Source of the DNA: Maribellus sp. YY47
GTDB lineage: Bacteria > Bacteroidota > Bacteroidia > Bacteroidales > Prolixibacteraceae
Direction: 5' to 3'
Length of the DNA stretch: 64,000 bases
Assembly (NCBI RefSeq): GCF_023111095.1
Contig: NZ_JALGYW010000020.1
Location: forward strand, 1-64,000
Each line of letters opens with the position of its first letter. Within the stretch, counting starts at the first letter, position 1. This document shows, one piece after another, positions 37,802 to 47,561 of this stretch. A program made the position numbers and the translations under genes. The notes beneath the pieces are model-generated. The model saw nothing but the letters and a program-made list of their open reading frames with translations. It ran no database searches and was not told the origin of the DNA.

Positions 37802-38983
37802 CTAATTTACCTCAGATCCATACATTGTAACTTCTGCAATATGTGTGAATGTGGTGCTTGCCCATGTACTAAGTACCCGAATTCTTATATAACGAAATAC
37901 TCCGGCGTTCACATCAACTGTAAATTCATGCCCAGCCTTTAAAGCTGCAAGGTCAGCATCAGTATTAGTACCGATAGGAGATCCTGATGGTTTGATAATA
38001 GTACAATCCATGATTTTATCCCATTCGTCCCAGTCTCCATTCATACTTGGAGCATCTGCACGCCCATACACTTCAAATCGTTTAGGATTTCCCCACGCAT
38101 ATTCACAATCATCATCCCATTGAAACATAACCAGGCGACTCAATTTTGCCTTCGCTCCCATATCAATTGTAAACGAAGCAGGCATAGCACCAACAGGAGA
38201 ATGTCCGATTGTTGATACATCATCATCAATAATACCCTCCGAAATCCCTTCCCAATTATTCCAGGAAGTAACATCGTTTCCCAATTGCAACAAAGACCAT
38301 TTCGATTTGTCAAATTTCTTTTCATATAGAGGGGTTATTATCTTTCCTGCCGGGAAAATAGTATCGGTAACATTGTCCCATAAATCAGATATAACCACTC
38401 CAAAAATTATTGGCTCTGGTTCAAAGCCTCGCATAGAATACTTGACAGTATCCTCCTGAGAGGTAAGAATCTTATACGGTCGAATCATTCCAACACTATC
38501 TTCTGCCAAAAACTCAAAATTCAGGATTCCTTTATCCGGATTCAACCAGCTAAAACGTGCCCCTCCAAAATCCTGTACAATCTCCATCGAATTATAAGCT
38601 TTACTAATCGCAGATTCTAAAGGAGTAAAAGACACTTCAACAGGATCCGACAATTCTCCTGCACGGTTAACCGAATACAGTTCAACAACATGCTGCTGAA
38701 CATCATTATACCCTTCAATTCTTATGATATTTTCGTAAAAAGAAGCAACAACTTCTTTGGTTTTTCCATTTGTTAACGTATAAACCCCTTTTACCGACAA
38801 CAAATCTTCCTGATCAGGAATTCGATAAGTGATTAATACCCCTCCTGGTATGGAGGTTGTTTGAACCTGAGTTACCGTTGACGGTTTTCCCATGCTTTCA
38901 GTAATCGGTCCAAGTTCCTTTTCATCACATGCACTAATTACAAAAAGAAGTGCTATTAGTGAGATAATTATTTTTTTCATCAA
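37802..38983 (-). CDS. DUF4959/DUF5126/DUF5000 surface lipoprotein
   Basis: A 393-residue lipoprotein (LLFVISAC; the second Met at 38980 is an equivalent start). The N-terminal Ig-like part (GPITESMGKPSTVTQVQTTS) matches the DUF4959 style, the middle (LNPDKGILNFEFLAEDS) DUF5126, and the C-terminal discoidin-like domain (DDDVSTIGHSPVGAMPASFT, KRFEVYGRAD, FRYIRIRVLSTW) DUF5000. Such three-part lipoproteins often follow SusD in PULs and bind glycan. It lies 113 bases after SusD, and a weak TCCGAT/ATCGGA hairpin is in that gap. Confidence 0.85.
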   Translation of the reverse strand: MMKKIIISLIALLFVISACDEKELGPITESMGKPSTVTQVQTTSIPGGVLITYRIPDQEDLLSVKGVYTLTNGKTKEVVASFYENIIRIEGYNDVQQHVVELYSVNRAGELSDPVEVSFTPLESAISKAYNSMEIVQDFGGARFSWLNPDKGILNFEFLAEDSVGMIRPYKILTSQEDTVKYSMRGFEPEPIIFGVVISDLWDNVTDTIFPAGKIITPLYEKKFDKSKWSLLQLGNDVTSWNNWEGISEGIIDDDVSTIGHSPVGAMPASFTIDMGAKAKLSRLVMFQWDDDCEYAWGNPKRFEVYGRADAPSMNGDWDEWDKIMDCTIIKPSGSPIGTNTDADLAALKAGHEFTVDVNAGVFRYIRIRVLSTWASTTFTHIAEVTMYGSEVN

Positions 38984-39096
38984 GTTAAGATTAAACGTTT
39001 TTCAAAATTCGTGGAAGTAACTACCTGAATAAATCTCCGATGTTATCGGACTCAGAATTAAACGTGGCCGTTTCATCCGTGTAACTATTTCTTAAT

Positions 39097-41010
39097 TTAC
39101 CATCCAGGATTTTGAACCAATTTTGGATTCTTAATTATATCGCTTTCAGGAATTGGGGCGAAATAATTCTTAAAAGAAAAAGTCTGGTTATACACAGTTG
39201 TTACAGTATAATAATCATTAACATCTGCTTTGGTTACATCCCAGCCTTTTACCGGTCCATTTTGTTCTCTGATAGCAGTTTTCCATCTTCTGCTGTCCCA
39301 AAAATAAGCTCCCTCGCATGCCAGTTCTATTGCACGTTCTCTTTGTATAATCTCTCTCATCCCAGCCTTTGTTGACGGCTTCGACGGAGCGATCGAATGC
39401 TTCTTCCAGCTTTCAACAACCCCGTCCAGGCCGGCACGCTCCCTCACCATATCAATGTACTGATAGACCTCGGCATCGGGGGCATCTTTCATTTCATTCA
39501 ATGCCTCGGCATAGAATAACAATAAATCAGCAAAACGCATATCAGGGAAAGGAAAACTTTCGTATTCTACCGAGTTTTTATCCTTATAAACGGTGTTGAC
39601 AGAAACTAATTTTTTACAGAAATAACCGGTAGCATTGTAATCTCCGGGTTGAAACATCGAAGAAAATTCTCCGGACCGGGCTTTCGGATACAAACAATCA
39701 GCATCATCAGTTGGCTCATTTTTGTATGAATTACCATACCATTTTCCACGATCAAATCCCAGGGTTGAATAGAATCTTGGTTCCCTGTCGAAGTTAAGAG
39801 CGGCAGTTTGTTCGCCTTCCTCAACGTAATAACGGTGATCGACATCGCCTGTACGCAAGTTATAACGATGTGCATAGTCATAATCAGGGTCTTCGTCAAT
39901 AGGAACTCCGTTTTTAGAGTAAAACTTCTCTGCAACATTCAACGGAATACTCATATTAGCTGTAGTGTTTTGCTCAACTGCTTCTTCAAAACGGGGAATA
40001 CATTGTTGCTGAACACCCTCATCTATCGGCCATGCAGTAGAACCCCAAACTAATTCACAATTCCAACGTTCGCTAATAACATTACGCAACGTATTAACCA
40101 AGAAAGTCTCATCAGACAATGTCTTTGCAGTAATATAATCACTTTTCTGATATAACTTTATTCCACTATTGTTACAAACCGTAATTGCCGAATCGCACGC
40201 CACTGCCGCCTTTTTCCAGCGCTCAGAATTATAAGTCTGGTTAAAAAATGGCTCTCCGTTATGATCCATAAAACTGTTATAATCAGTATTTCCATTAAAA
40301 AGCGGGCTCGCCCAATAAACCAAAACCTTTGCTTTAATAAAACATGCAGCTGCCTGGGTAAAACGTCCAAGTTCGGTAGTTCTGTTCTGAATCTGAACAG
40401 GAAGCGCGTTACTGTTAATTGCATCATCCAACAATTCAAGAATATATTCAAAGGTATCATCTACCTTTTCTCGGTAAACCCTCACCTCTGCAACCGTTTC
40501 ATTTATGTCCCAATTCTCTTTCAATGGACAGATTGGGCCATAATAAGCCAGTAAATAAAAATGGAGATAAGCTTTGATGGTTTTTACTTCAGCAATCAGG
40601 CGATTCCTTTCGTAAGTTTCCAAATCACTTACATTACCAATATTAGCAAGATAAACATTACAGTTATTAATTCCGGCATACAAACCACGCACTGGTGCTC
40701 CACCTGCATTCCAGTAATTAAAATATGTCTGGGTAGGGCTATCATACCCCAGTGCAGAGAGCATTCCTCCATCATTATGCTCCGGATTAAAAATCATTTC
40801 CATCGCACCAAACATCGCAGGATTTTCATTCCATCCTCCCGATTTTGGCATACTCCAGTAGCAGGTAGCCAGGTATTTCTCAGCATTATAGCGATCGGAA
40901 AATGCATTGTCAAGTGTAGCCACGTTGTCAGGAACAACATCCAGATAGTCGCACGAAGACAACAAGGCCAGAGGTATAAGGATTAAGATATATCGAATAA
41001 TCTTTTTCAT
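39097..41010 (-). CDS. susD-like: SusD/RagB-family outer-membrane nutrient-binding lipoprotein
   Basis: A 637-residue SusD homologue that caps the SusC channel and delivers oligosaccharide. The lipoprotein signal is LLSSC followed by DYLDVVPDNVATLDNAF, the classic SusD start. NRLIAEVKTIKAYLHFYLLAYYGPICP is the TPR-type helix, and the C-terminus has QRERAIELACEGAYFWDSRRWKTA and FAPIPESDIIKNPKLVQNPGW, as expected. It lies 52 bases after SusC. The glycan bound cannot be read from sequence. Confidence 0.97.
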   Translation of the reverse strand: MKKIIRYILILIPLALLSSCDYLDVVPDNVATLDNAFSDRYNAEKYLATCYWSMPKSGGWNENPAMFGAMEMIFNPEHNDGGMLSALGYDSPTQTYFNYWNAGGAPVRGLYAGINNCNVYLANIGNVSDLETYERNRLIAEVKTIKAYLHFYLLAYYGPICPLKENWDINETVAEVRVYREKVDDTFEYILELLDDAINSNALPVQIQNRTTELGRFTQAAACFIKAKVLVYWASPLFNGNTDYNSFMDHNGEPFFNQTYNSERWKKAAVACDSAITVCNNSGIKLYQKSDYITAKTLSDETFLVNTLRNVISERWNCELVWGSTAWPIDEGVQQQCIPRFEEAVEQNTTANMSIPLNVAEKFYSKNGVPIDEDPDYDYAHRYNLRTGDVDHRYYVEEGEQTAALNFDREPRFYSTLGFDRGKWYGNSYKNEPTDDADCLYPKARSGEFSSMFQPGDYNATGYFCKKLVSVNTVYKDKNSVEYESFPFPDMRFADLLLFYAEALNEMKDAPDAEVYQYIDMVRERAGLDGVVESWKKHSIAPSKPSTKAGMREIIQRERAIELACEGAYFWDSRRWKTAIREQNGPVKGWDVTKADVNDYYTVTTVYNQTFSFKNYFAPIPESDIIKNPKLVQNPGW

Positions 41011-41062
41011 CGTTATCTATGTTTTTGTTTATTTATATGATGATTAGCCGTAGCACCAGCCA

Positions 41063-44000
41063 TTATAAGCTAATGTTCAACCCCACATTAAAAACCCGTT
41101 GGATAGGATAACCTAATCCATTTCCGGCCATTTCAGGATCCCAAAGTTTGAATTTGCTGAAGTAGAATAAATTTGTTCCACTAACATACAACCTCAAATT
41201 TCCCAAATGCATTTTATTCGCTAAATGCTTAGGTAGAGTATAACCAACTTCAACGGATTTCAGACGAAGAAAAGAACCATCTTCCATAAACCATGTACTC
41301 GTTTGGTTATTATTAGTCACCTCGTAGTTTGCCAACCTGGGCCACAAAGCATAAGGATCACGATTACTTTCCGACCAGTGATCATCAGCAAACACCTGTA
41401 GAACAGAATTATAACCGGTTAACCCGTCATCTCCATCACCATCCAGAAACGGGGTCACATTTTCCGGATCCAGCCAGAAAGATTCACGTGCCGCTCCCTG
41501 AAAGAAGAAGGAAGCGTCAATGCCCTTATACCCAACAGAAAAACCAAATCCATATATAATCTCAGGAGTTGTAGGGTAACCAATTGGAACTTTGTCTAGT
41601 TCGGATATTTTACCGTCGCCATTAACATCCCGGTATTTAATATCTCCTGCCATGTAAGAGCCAAACTGCGTGGGAGAGTTTTTTACTTCTGCATCATCAA
41701 TAAACAAGCGTTCTGCAATATACCCCCATTGCTGAGAGAGAGATTGCCCAACTTTAGACAACCACGGAGTTTCAGAATAATCTGGTTCTTCCCAGTCTTT
41801 CACCTCGCTTGTTGCATATGTAAAGGTTGCCCTTCCCGTAACCCATAAGTCTTTATTAAAATTCTTTTCATAATTAAATTCAGAATCAATACCTCTACCG
41901 GAAGCGATACCAAAATTCTTTTTTATCTCTGGAATAACCCCCATTGTTCCCGGAATTACCCGGCTTACTAAAATATTCTTACGTTTTTCATGAAAAACTT
42001 CCACGTTTGCAGAAAAACCATTATTCAAAGACATTTCCAGTCCTATATTCGTTTTATAAGACTTTTCCCAGCCTATCTCATCGTTGGCATACCGGGTAAC
42101 ATCGATACCTCCCGGATTATAAGTAAGGTTCGTTCCCCAGAAAACATTTCTTTCAGCATCCATATCCACCTGAGAAAGGTAATAGAAGCGATCGTTATCA
42201 CTACCGATAGCATCATTACCAACCATTCCGTAAGTAGCTTTTATTTTAAACTGCCTGAAAATATGTGTCAGCGGTTCAAAAAACTTCTCGTTAGAAAGCA
42301 TCCATGCAGCCCCAACAGAAGGGAAAAAGCCCCAACGGTGATTTTTTGAAAAACGTTCCGAACCGTTATATCCAAAGTTGAACTCACCAAAATAACGAGT
42401 ATCAAAGTTGTATGCCAAACGACCAGATACTCCCATATTTCGGTTAGGAAGAGAAAGCTGAAGGTTATCGGCTATTCCTGTCTTCTCTTGCCGCATAGTA
42501 TAAACCAATAAACCATTTACTGAATGCTTATCAAAGAGTCTGTTATATTCAGCAGCAGACTCCAAGTAATATGCACTGTTGATATAACGTGAGCCAGGAT
42601 TATAGTCAATATATTCCGTCCCTTTTGTAGGGTTAAGGCGTACCAAAGAATAAGTGTTTTCCTTTAGGTTATAAGAAGAGATTGAATAATAATATGGAGT
42701 ATATTGCCGGGTTACGGCATATTCTGAGTATCTATCCATATTAAACATCGCACGAACTTTCAGCCCCTTTACTAACATATCCAGATCCTGTTTAACTTCA
42801 AGCTGTGAAATAGTTGTATTTTTACTATAGTCTCTGTATCCTTTTAAACTTTCTGCATAAGGATTAACATAATTCGCATCTCCATAATTACCAAAAAGAA
42901 TATGTTTTGCATAAGCATATTGCTCATCCGGTTCGTAGTAAGGTTTAAATAAAACAGGATTAGCTTGCATCACTTTTTTATACATATCTGTTCCACCATC
43001 AATTGGTCCTGTATAATCATCGTAAGTTGTGCTAAGCCTAAGGATCATTTCCGTAGTTTTTGTTAAATTGATGTTTATATTAGAACGGAAACCATACTTT
43101 TTCAAATTAATATTTGAATTGAAATTATTGCGGTTGTCAACTTTTAGGTCGCCATTATCATGTGCCACATTGGCTGCTACATAATAACGCACAACTTTTC
43201 CTCCACCGCTCACACTCAAATTAACTCTTTGATTATAAACCACATCCTTAAACATTGTGTGATACCAATCGGTAGAAGGGAAAATATCAGGGTAAAGCCC
43301 TTTCTCGGTCATCGAGATTTTTTCCTGATCATATAACATTAACCCCAGAGGATTACGTGTTTTGACCGACTCATTGTGCAACCTCATAAAGGTTACCGGA
43401 TCAGCAATCTGAACCCTTTTGGTAGGTGTCGAAAATGAATTCTCAATCCTCACATTGACTTTTGCTTTTCCTTCCTGTCCTTCTTTAGTGGTTACAGCAA
43501 TAACCCCGTTTGCACCACGTGCGCCATAAAGAGCTGTAGCTGTAGCATCTTTCATGATAGAAAAGTTCGCAATATCATCGGTATTTAAACGTGCCAAATC
43601 AGACGTACTCAATTCAACTCCATCGATAAGAATTAGAGGATCCTTTTTTGCCTCAGCACCAAAAGTTGTAATACCACGAATAAAAAAGCTTGCATTATCT
43701 TCACCCGGCTCCCCGCTGCGTTGATATGAAATTAAGCCCGAAACCCTTCCTGCAAAAGCAGTAGTTAAGTTACTACTCGGAACTTTTAGTTCATCCGGTT
43801 TTATAGTTGTAATAGAAGCCAGTACACTCTCTTTCTTCTGCTTACCAAATGCCACTACCGTCACATCATCCAGTTCTTGACTCTTCTCTTCCAATACCAC
43901 ATTAATTTTGGTTTGTTCACCAACATCAACAATCTGGCTTTTCATCCCAATGAAAGAGAAAACGAGTTTATCCGTAGGTTTAACATCAATCACATATGAA

Positions 44001-44503
44001 CCATCAATATCAGTAATAACCCCACGAGTTGTTCCTACAATTGTAATAGTAACACCAGGTAACGGAGCGCCTGAAGAATCGGTAACTTTTCCTTTTACCT
44101 GATTTGGTTCAGGTTTGTAAGTAATAGCTTCAACGTCTTCGGTATTTTTCCCAATTATTACCTGTCGGTCAAAAATTGCAAATGAATTCTTAGACGGATC
44201 CAAAATCTCGTCCAATACTTTTTCGATTGTTTTGTTTTTAACATTAATGCTCACTTTATCAGACAAATCCAGAGCATCTTCAACCACCATGAAAATAAAT
44301 TCGCTTTGCCCTTCTATTGCGTCAATCAATTCTGAATAGGTGGCATTATCCATATTCAAGGTTAATTTGGTGTTCTGCGAATAACTTTCGTTTGCATACG
44401 CTGACACAACAGAAACAACCAAGAAGAATAGACATATTTTCATTTTCAGTAGTAACTTTTTTACATGCCGGAACACCGGCCCGTAAAGTCCTTTTTTTTT
44501 CAT
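41063..44503 (-). CDS. susC-like: SusC/RagA TonB-dependent receptor with STN signalling domain
   Basis: A 1146-residue outer-membrane importer. After the signal (FFLVVSVVSAYA) it has an STN domain at about 45-110 (LTLNMDNATYSELIDAIEGQ), a carboxypeptidase-like regulatory domain at about 133-210 (VKGKVTDSSGAPLPGVTITI), the plug (ILIDGVELSTSDLARLNTDD, SIMKDATATALYGARGANGV) and a 22-strand-type barrel ending RVFNVGLNISL. The STN domain is the part that contacts a FecR anti-sigma factor, and fecR plus an ECF sigma gene lie immediately upstream. Expression is therefore likely induced by transport of the cognate glycan through trans-envelope signalling. Confidence 0.97.
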   Translation of the reverse strand: MKKKGLYGPVFRHVKKLLLKMKICLFFLVVSVVSAYANESYSQNTKLTLNMDNATYSELIDAIEGQSEFIFMVVEDALDLSDKVSINVKNKTIEKVLDEILDPSKNSFAIFDRQVIIGKNTEDVEAITYKPEPNQVKGKVTDSSGAPLPGVTITIVGTTRGVITDIDGSYVIDVKPTDKLVFSFIGMKSQIVDVGEQTKINVVLEEKSQELDDVTVVAFGKQKKESVLASITTIKPDELKVPSSNLTTAFAGRVSGLISYQRSGEPGEDNASFFIRGITTFGAEAKKDPLILIDGVELSTSDLARLNTDDIANFSIMKDATATALYGARGANGVIAVTTKEGQEGKAKVNVRIENSFSTPTKRVQIADPVTFMRLHNESVKTRNPLGLMLYDQEKISMTEKGLYPDIFPSTDWYHTMFKDVVYNQRVNLSVSGGGKVVRYYVAANVAHDNGDLKVDNRNNFNSNINLKKYGFRSNININLTKTTEMILRLSTTYDDYTGPIDGGTDMYKKVMQANPVLFKPYYEPDEQYAYAKHILFGNYGDANYVNPYAESLKGYRDYSKNTTISQLEVKQDLDMLVKGLKVRAMFNMDRYSEYAVTRQYTPYYYSISSYNLKENTYSLVRLNPTKGTEYIDYNPGSRYINSAYYLESAAEYNRLFDKHSVNGLLVYTMRQEKTGIADNLQLSLPNRNMGVSGRLAYNFDTRYFGEFNFGYNGSERFSKNHRWGFFPSVGAAWMLSNEKFFEPLTHIFRQFKIKATYGMVGNDAIGSDNDRFYYLSQVDMDAERNVFWGTNLTYNPGGIDVTRYANDEIGWEKSYKTNIGLEMSLNNGFSANVEVFHEKRKNILVSRVIPGTMGVIPEIKKNFGIASGRGIDSEFNYEKNFNKDLWVTGRATFTYATSEVKDWEEPDYSETPWLSKVGQSLSQQWGYIAERLFIDDAEVKNSPTQFGSYMAGDIKYRDVNGDGKISELDKVPIGYPTTPEIIYGFGFSVGYKGIDASFFFQGAARESFWLDPENVTPFLDGDGDDGLTGYNSVLQVFADDHWSESNRDPYALWPRLANYEVTNNNQTSTWFMEDGSFLRLKSVEVGYTLPKHLANKMHLGNLRLYVSGTNLFYFSKFKLWDPEMAGNGLGYPIQRVFNVGLNISL

Positions 44504-44561
44504 AAATTTGTTTGTTTTATTTACAATAATCTTTACATATCAATGTATTTAAGACACCTTT

Positions 44562-44589
44562 GGCAGATTATATGGCGGTATAATCTGCC
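44562..44589. terminator. 10-bp perfect stem-loop between fecR and susC
   Basis: GGCAGATTAT, an 8-base loop and ATAATCTGCC form an exact 10-pair stem 65 bases past the FecR stop and 59 bases before the SusC start. The T-rich stretch lies on its plus-strand side (CTCTTTTGTTTTT), so on the minus strand it is preceded by A residues rather than followed by T. It probably separates the low-level regulatory transcript from the SusC transcript; an operator is possible. Confidence 0.5.
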
Positions 44590-44653
44590 TCTTTTGTTTT
44601 TAATAGTTTAGCAGTGTTTCTTCTTTTCTCAACTTTTCTATAGGCAATAATTT

Positions 44654-45907
44654 TTAGTTATTATCTCTTTTCTTTGACACTATAATTTCATTTTCGTTAA
44701 CAACACAAGAAATAGGGGCAATGGCACTAATTGCTTTAAAAATATCAGAGCAGTCTGTTTTTAAATCAAGCTTTCCGTACAATGTCATCTCCGGAGTTTC
44801 CTCATCCTGAAACTCGATTTTAATATTATAATACCTCGATAATTTTTCAGCAACCACTCTCAGTTTTTCTTTTTTGCAATACAACCACCCATCTTTCCAC
44901 GATATATAAGGCAATACCTCAGTTTTATCTAAAGATGTTTCTTTTGTGTCTTTTTTATACATCAGTAAATGATTGGGATCCATCGCAATTTGCTGAGAGT
45001 TAACCTCGGCCTGCACATTACCCTCAACCAAAACAACTGAACAGTACGAATCTTCAGGATAGGCTGAAATATTGAATTTTGTACCCAAAACCCGAACCGT
45101 TACCTGATCAGTTATTGCAATAAATGGTCTTTTTGAATCGTGTGCTACTTCAATGTAAGCTTCTCCTTCCACAAACAATTCGCGTCTTTTTTCTGAAAAT
45201 TTTACAGGATAAATTGCCCTGCTACCCGAATTCAGATATAATCGAGATCCATCGGACAATACCAAACTCATTCTTTTTCCCCGCGGAACAACTAACTGGT
45301 TTAGCTGTTCTACTTTCGCCCCCACAACACCGGAACTTGAAATTCCTTTTTGTTTGCCATTTATTGCATTGGGAGTTTTATTTATAATGCTAGTTGATTT
45401 TTCCCCGTTCTCAGTTGTTACCTCAATTTCACCTTCTTTGTTGTATTTTATTTCCAAATCATCCGAACTAAATGTTTTTTCCGAGTTATCAGAAAGGATT
45501 AACCTCACTTCATCAGTATCTTCAGTCACTTTTGCAACGGAGGAGAAACCAGCAACTTCACTCTCGGGGTTACCGGAGAAATAAAACAACATAGAAATTC
45601 CAAGTATTGCAACAACCGAAGCTGCTGCCGACCATATATAAATTCTTTTTGAACGATTTCTGTTTACAGTCTTTTTACTAATTGAAATCCATAACTTTTC
45701 CAGTCTTTTATCTTCTAACTGTTTTTCGTAAGGATTTATACTTTTTAGAATAAAAATGGCTTCCTCAATATCTGCTTTTGAGGAGGGATTATCGAGCTGA
45801 AACTGTTTCCAATACCAGTCTGACCCTGCTGTTGGGTATTGAACCCATTCAACAAAATCATCTCGGATTATGAAATTGTTTACGCCTTTATTTGATACCT
45901 CTGCCAT
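44654..45907 (-). CDS. fecR-like: FecR-family anti-sigma factor
   Basis: A 417-residue inner-membrane regulator. A cytoplasmic N-terminal part (1-88, with DWYWKQFQLDNPSSKADIEEA) would hold the sigma factor. A single membrane helix lies at about 89-111 (IYIWSAAASVVAILGISML). The periplasmic FecR domain (QLVVPRGKRMSLVLSDGSR, LFVEGEAYIEVAHDS, TKFNISAYPEDSY) and a C-terminal DUF4974 domain (LYGKLDLKTDCSDIFKAISA), which mirrors the STN fold, follow. It is located between the sigma factor gene (107 bases away) and SusC, the standard order. Confidence 0.95.
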   Translation of the reverse strand: MAEVSNKGVNNFIIRDDFVEWVQYPTAGSDWYWKQFQLDNPSSKADIEEAIFILKSINPYEKQLEDKRLEKLWISISKKTVNRNRSKRIYIWSAAASVVAILGISMLFYFSGNPESEVAGFSSVAKVTEDTDEVRLILSDNSEKTFSSDDLEIKYNKEGEIEVTTENGEKSTSIINKTPNAINGKQKGISSSGVVGAKVEQLNQLVVPRGKRMSLVLSDGSRLYLNSGSRAIYPVKFSEKRRELFVEGEAYIEVAHDSKRPFIAITDQVTVRVLGTKFNISAYPEDSYCSVVLVEGNVQAEVNSQQIAMDPNHLLMYKKDTKETSLDKTEVLPYISWKDGWLYCKKEKLRVVAEKLSRYYNIKIEFQDEETPEMTLYGKLDLKTDCSDIFKAISAIAPISCVVNENEIIVSKKRDNN

Positions 45908-46014
45908 TTAAATAAATGTTTTGTGAACAAGAGCAGGAAACATTCATTTTGTACTCACTCTTTTTTGTATTTTTTATAAAAAATTAAACCATACTTTATT
46001 CATGGAAAAATATG

Positions 46015-46596
46015 TTAAGAGGAACAAAACAGCGACAACGATTTTTTATGGTAAATCTTTCTGAGTTTTTCGATACCTCTGTGAATAAGATTCCGGGCTG
46101 ATTGATAATTTAACTGAAGCACCTCACTTAATTCTTCATAGCTCAAGCCACTAACGTAGCGCAGGTAAATAGCTTCCCGTTGCCTGTCGCTCAATTCTCC
46201 CATCGCTTTATCCAATAATTTTAGTTTTTCATTATCCATTTCTTCGTTATCAGTATCTGCTGAAACCAGCGCATATGCAAACGACATTTTACTTAGATCA
46301 ATAGACTGGTATTTATTTTCTTCTCCCTGAAGACGAAATATCTTTCTTTTCAGAGATACAAAGAGGTACTGCTTTATACAATCCCCTGATTTAAGTTGTG
46401 GCTGATAATTATACAAATCAATAAAAAGGTCCTGCATTGCATCGAAAACAATATCCTCACTTTGAGAGAAATGTAACCCAAACCGGAACAATTCATTGGC
46501 ATACCGGTAATAAATAGTCTTAAACGCCTCATTTTTCCCGGACACAAAATCATTCCACAACTTAGTCTCAGATTGTATTTTTTCAATCTCATCCAT
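46015..46596 (-). CDS. ECF RNA polymerase sigma factor (FecI/Bacteroidota type)
   Basis: A 193-residue sigma-70 family protein of the ECF group. Region 2 spans about 20-95 (FKTIYYRYANELFRFGLHFSQ, then the helix with MQDLFIDLYNYQ). Region 4 spans about 130-185 (AMGELSDRQREAIYLRYVSG, LSYEELSEVLQLNYQSARNLIHRGIEKLR). It is expected to be released from the FecR protein encoded downstream and to direct transcription of the susCD operon. The start codon Met is followed by DEIEKIQSETKLW and is the only reasonable one. Confidence 0.95.
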   Translation of the reverse strand: MDEIEKIQSETKLWNDFVSGKNEAFKTIYYRYANELFRFGLHFSQSEDIVFDAMQDLFIDLYNYQPQLKSGDCIKQYLFVSLKRKIFRLQGEENKYQSIDLSKMSFAYALVSADTDNEEMDNEKLKLLDKAMGELSDRQREAIYLRYVSGLSYEELSEVLQLNYQSARNLIHRGIEKLRKIYHKKSLSLFCSS

Positions 46597-46701
46597 ATGC
46601 TAAGATTTTATCTCACATTTCCAGCTACCCCATCTCTCCACTAAACCATAATCCTACTAGTGCTTTCGCTATCTTTACTTACTAATCCACTATTCTTTTC
46701 T

Positions 46702-46719
46702 ATTGCGAGTAAACGCAAT
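46702..46719 (-). other. Small hairpin after the aldolase gene
   Basis: ATTGCG-AGTAAA-CGCAAT is an exact 6-pair stem 30 bases past the aldolase stop, in the 152-base gap before the sigma factor gene. No T-run follows on the minus strand. It may mark the end of the deoxysugar catabolic operon; the support is weak. Confidence 0.3.
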
Positions 46720-46748
46720 TCATGCCCCTACCTTCCAGTATGTATTTT

Positions 46749-47537
46749 CTATGTCAACTCTTGCTGAATAGATTGATATACCTGTTTTGTATGTTGCCAC
46801 ATGCTTACCACATCAAATGCAGCCCAAAACAAACACATACCTTGATCCCTCCAGAACTTTATCTTTTTAGGGTCGCCACAGGCAATTCCGGGTAAAACCC
46901 CATATTTATTGCAGGTTGTAATTACTGTTTTAACAGTCTCTATGTATTCAGCTTTATCTGTTTGAGTAGGAATACCCATACCGAGCGACAAATCATCATT
47001 TCCGACCAGGGCAACATCTATTCCCGGAACAGAAAGGATATCATCAAGGTTTTCAATCGACTCTGCGGTTTCGATTTGTATCCCGACAACAAAATCACGA
47101 TTAAAATAATCGAACTGTTCAAGTGGCCTTTCCCAACCCAAATACTTTCCGGCAGGACATGCACTCCCGGCATAACCTTTAATTCCATATGGAGGAAATT
47201 TTATCAATCTCATAAAATCTTCCACATCTTTCCGGGTCCGGATTCTTGGAACAAATATCCCATCCGGAGCCTGGTCCATCACCCGGTTTAGCTCGGCATA
47301 AGATGGTTCGGCTACCCTCACCATACAGGGAAAATTCAATGCACGGGCAAGGCGAATATGGTCAAAAACTGTTTCACTGTTAAACCCTCCATGTTCACGA
47401 TCAATGAGAACCATATCAAAACCAATCTCATGATACATCTCGATTACAGAACCTGATCGGCTGTCGAAAACACAACCGGAAAGCAGTGTTTCTTTATTTT
47501 CTATTTTTCTTTTTAGCAATCCTGTACACGTTGTCAT
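46749..47537 (-). CDS. HpcH/HpaI-family class II aldolase for 2-keto-3-deoxy sugar acids
   Basis: A 262-residue cytoplasmic metal-dependent aldolase of the HpaI/RhmA/GarL family. It would split a 2-keto-3-deoxy-aldonate into pyruvate and an aldehyde (L-lactaldehyde if the sugar is fucose or rhamnose). Visible residues are H49 in IDREHGGF, R74 in MVRVAEP, metal ligand E156 in VGIQIETAESIENL and D182 in LVGNDDLSLGMG. It is the final gene of a five-gene run with symporter, mutarotase, dehydrogenase and dehydratase, which makes the deoxysugar acid reading the most economical. Specificity between rhamnonate and fuconate products cannot be told. Confidence 0.9.
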   Translation of the reverse strand: MTTCTGLLKRKIENKETLLSGCVFDSRSGSVIEMYHEIGFDMVLIDREHGGFNSETVFDHIRLARALNFPCMVRVAEPSYAELNRVMDQAPDGIFVPRIRTRKDVEDFMRLIKFPPYGIKGYAGSACPAGKYLGWERPLEQFDYFNRDFVVGIQIETAESIENLDDILSVPGIDVALVGNDDLSLGMGIPTQTDKAEYIETVKTVITTCNKYGVLPGIACGDPKKIKFWRDQGMCLFWAAFDVVSMWQHTKQVYQSIQQELT

Positions 47538-47561
47538 ATCAATTTCTTTTCAATTTCATTT

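Noticed and set aside
40561-40986. 141-codon open frame on the plus strand
   Set aside because: It is antisense to SusD, with no domain or signal peptide; a shadow of the real gene.
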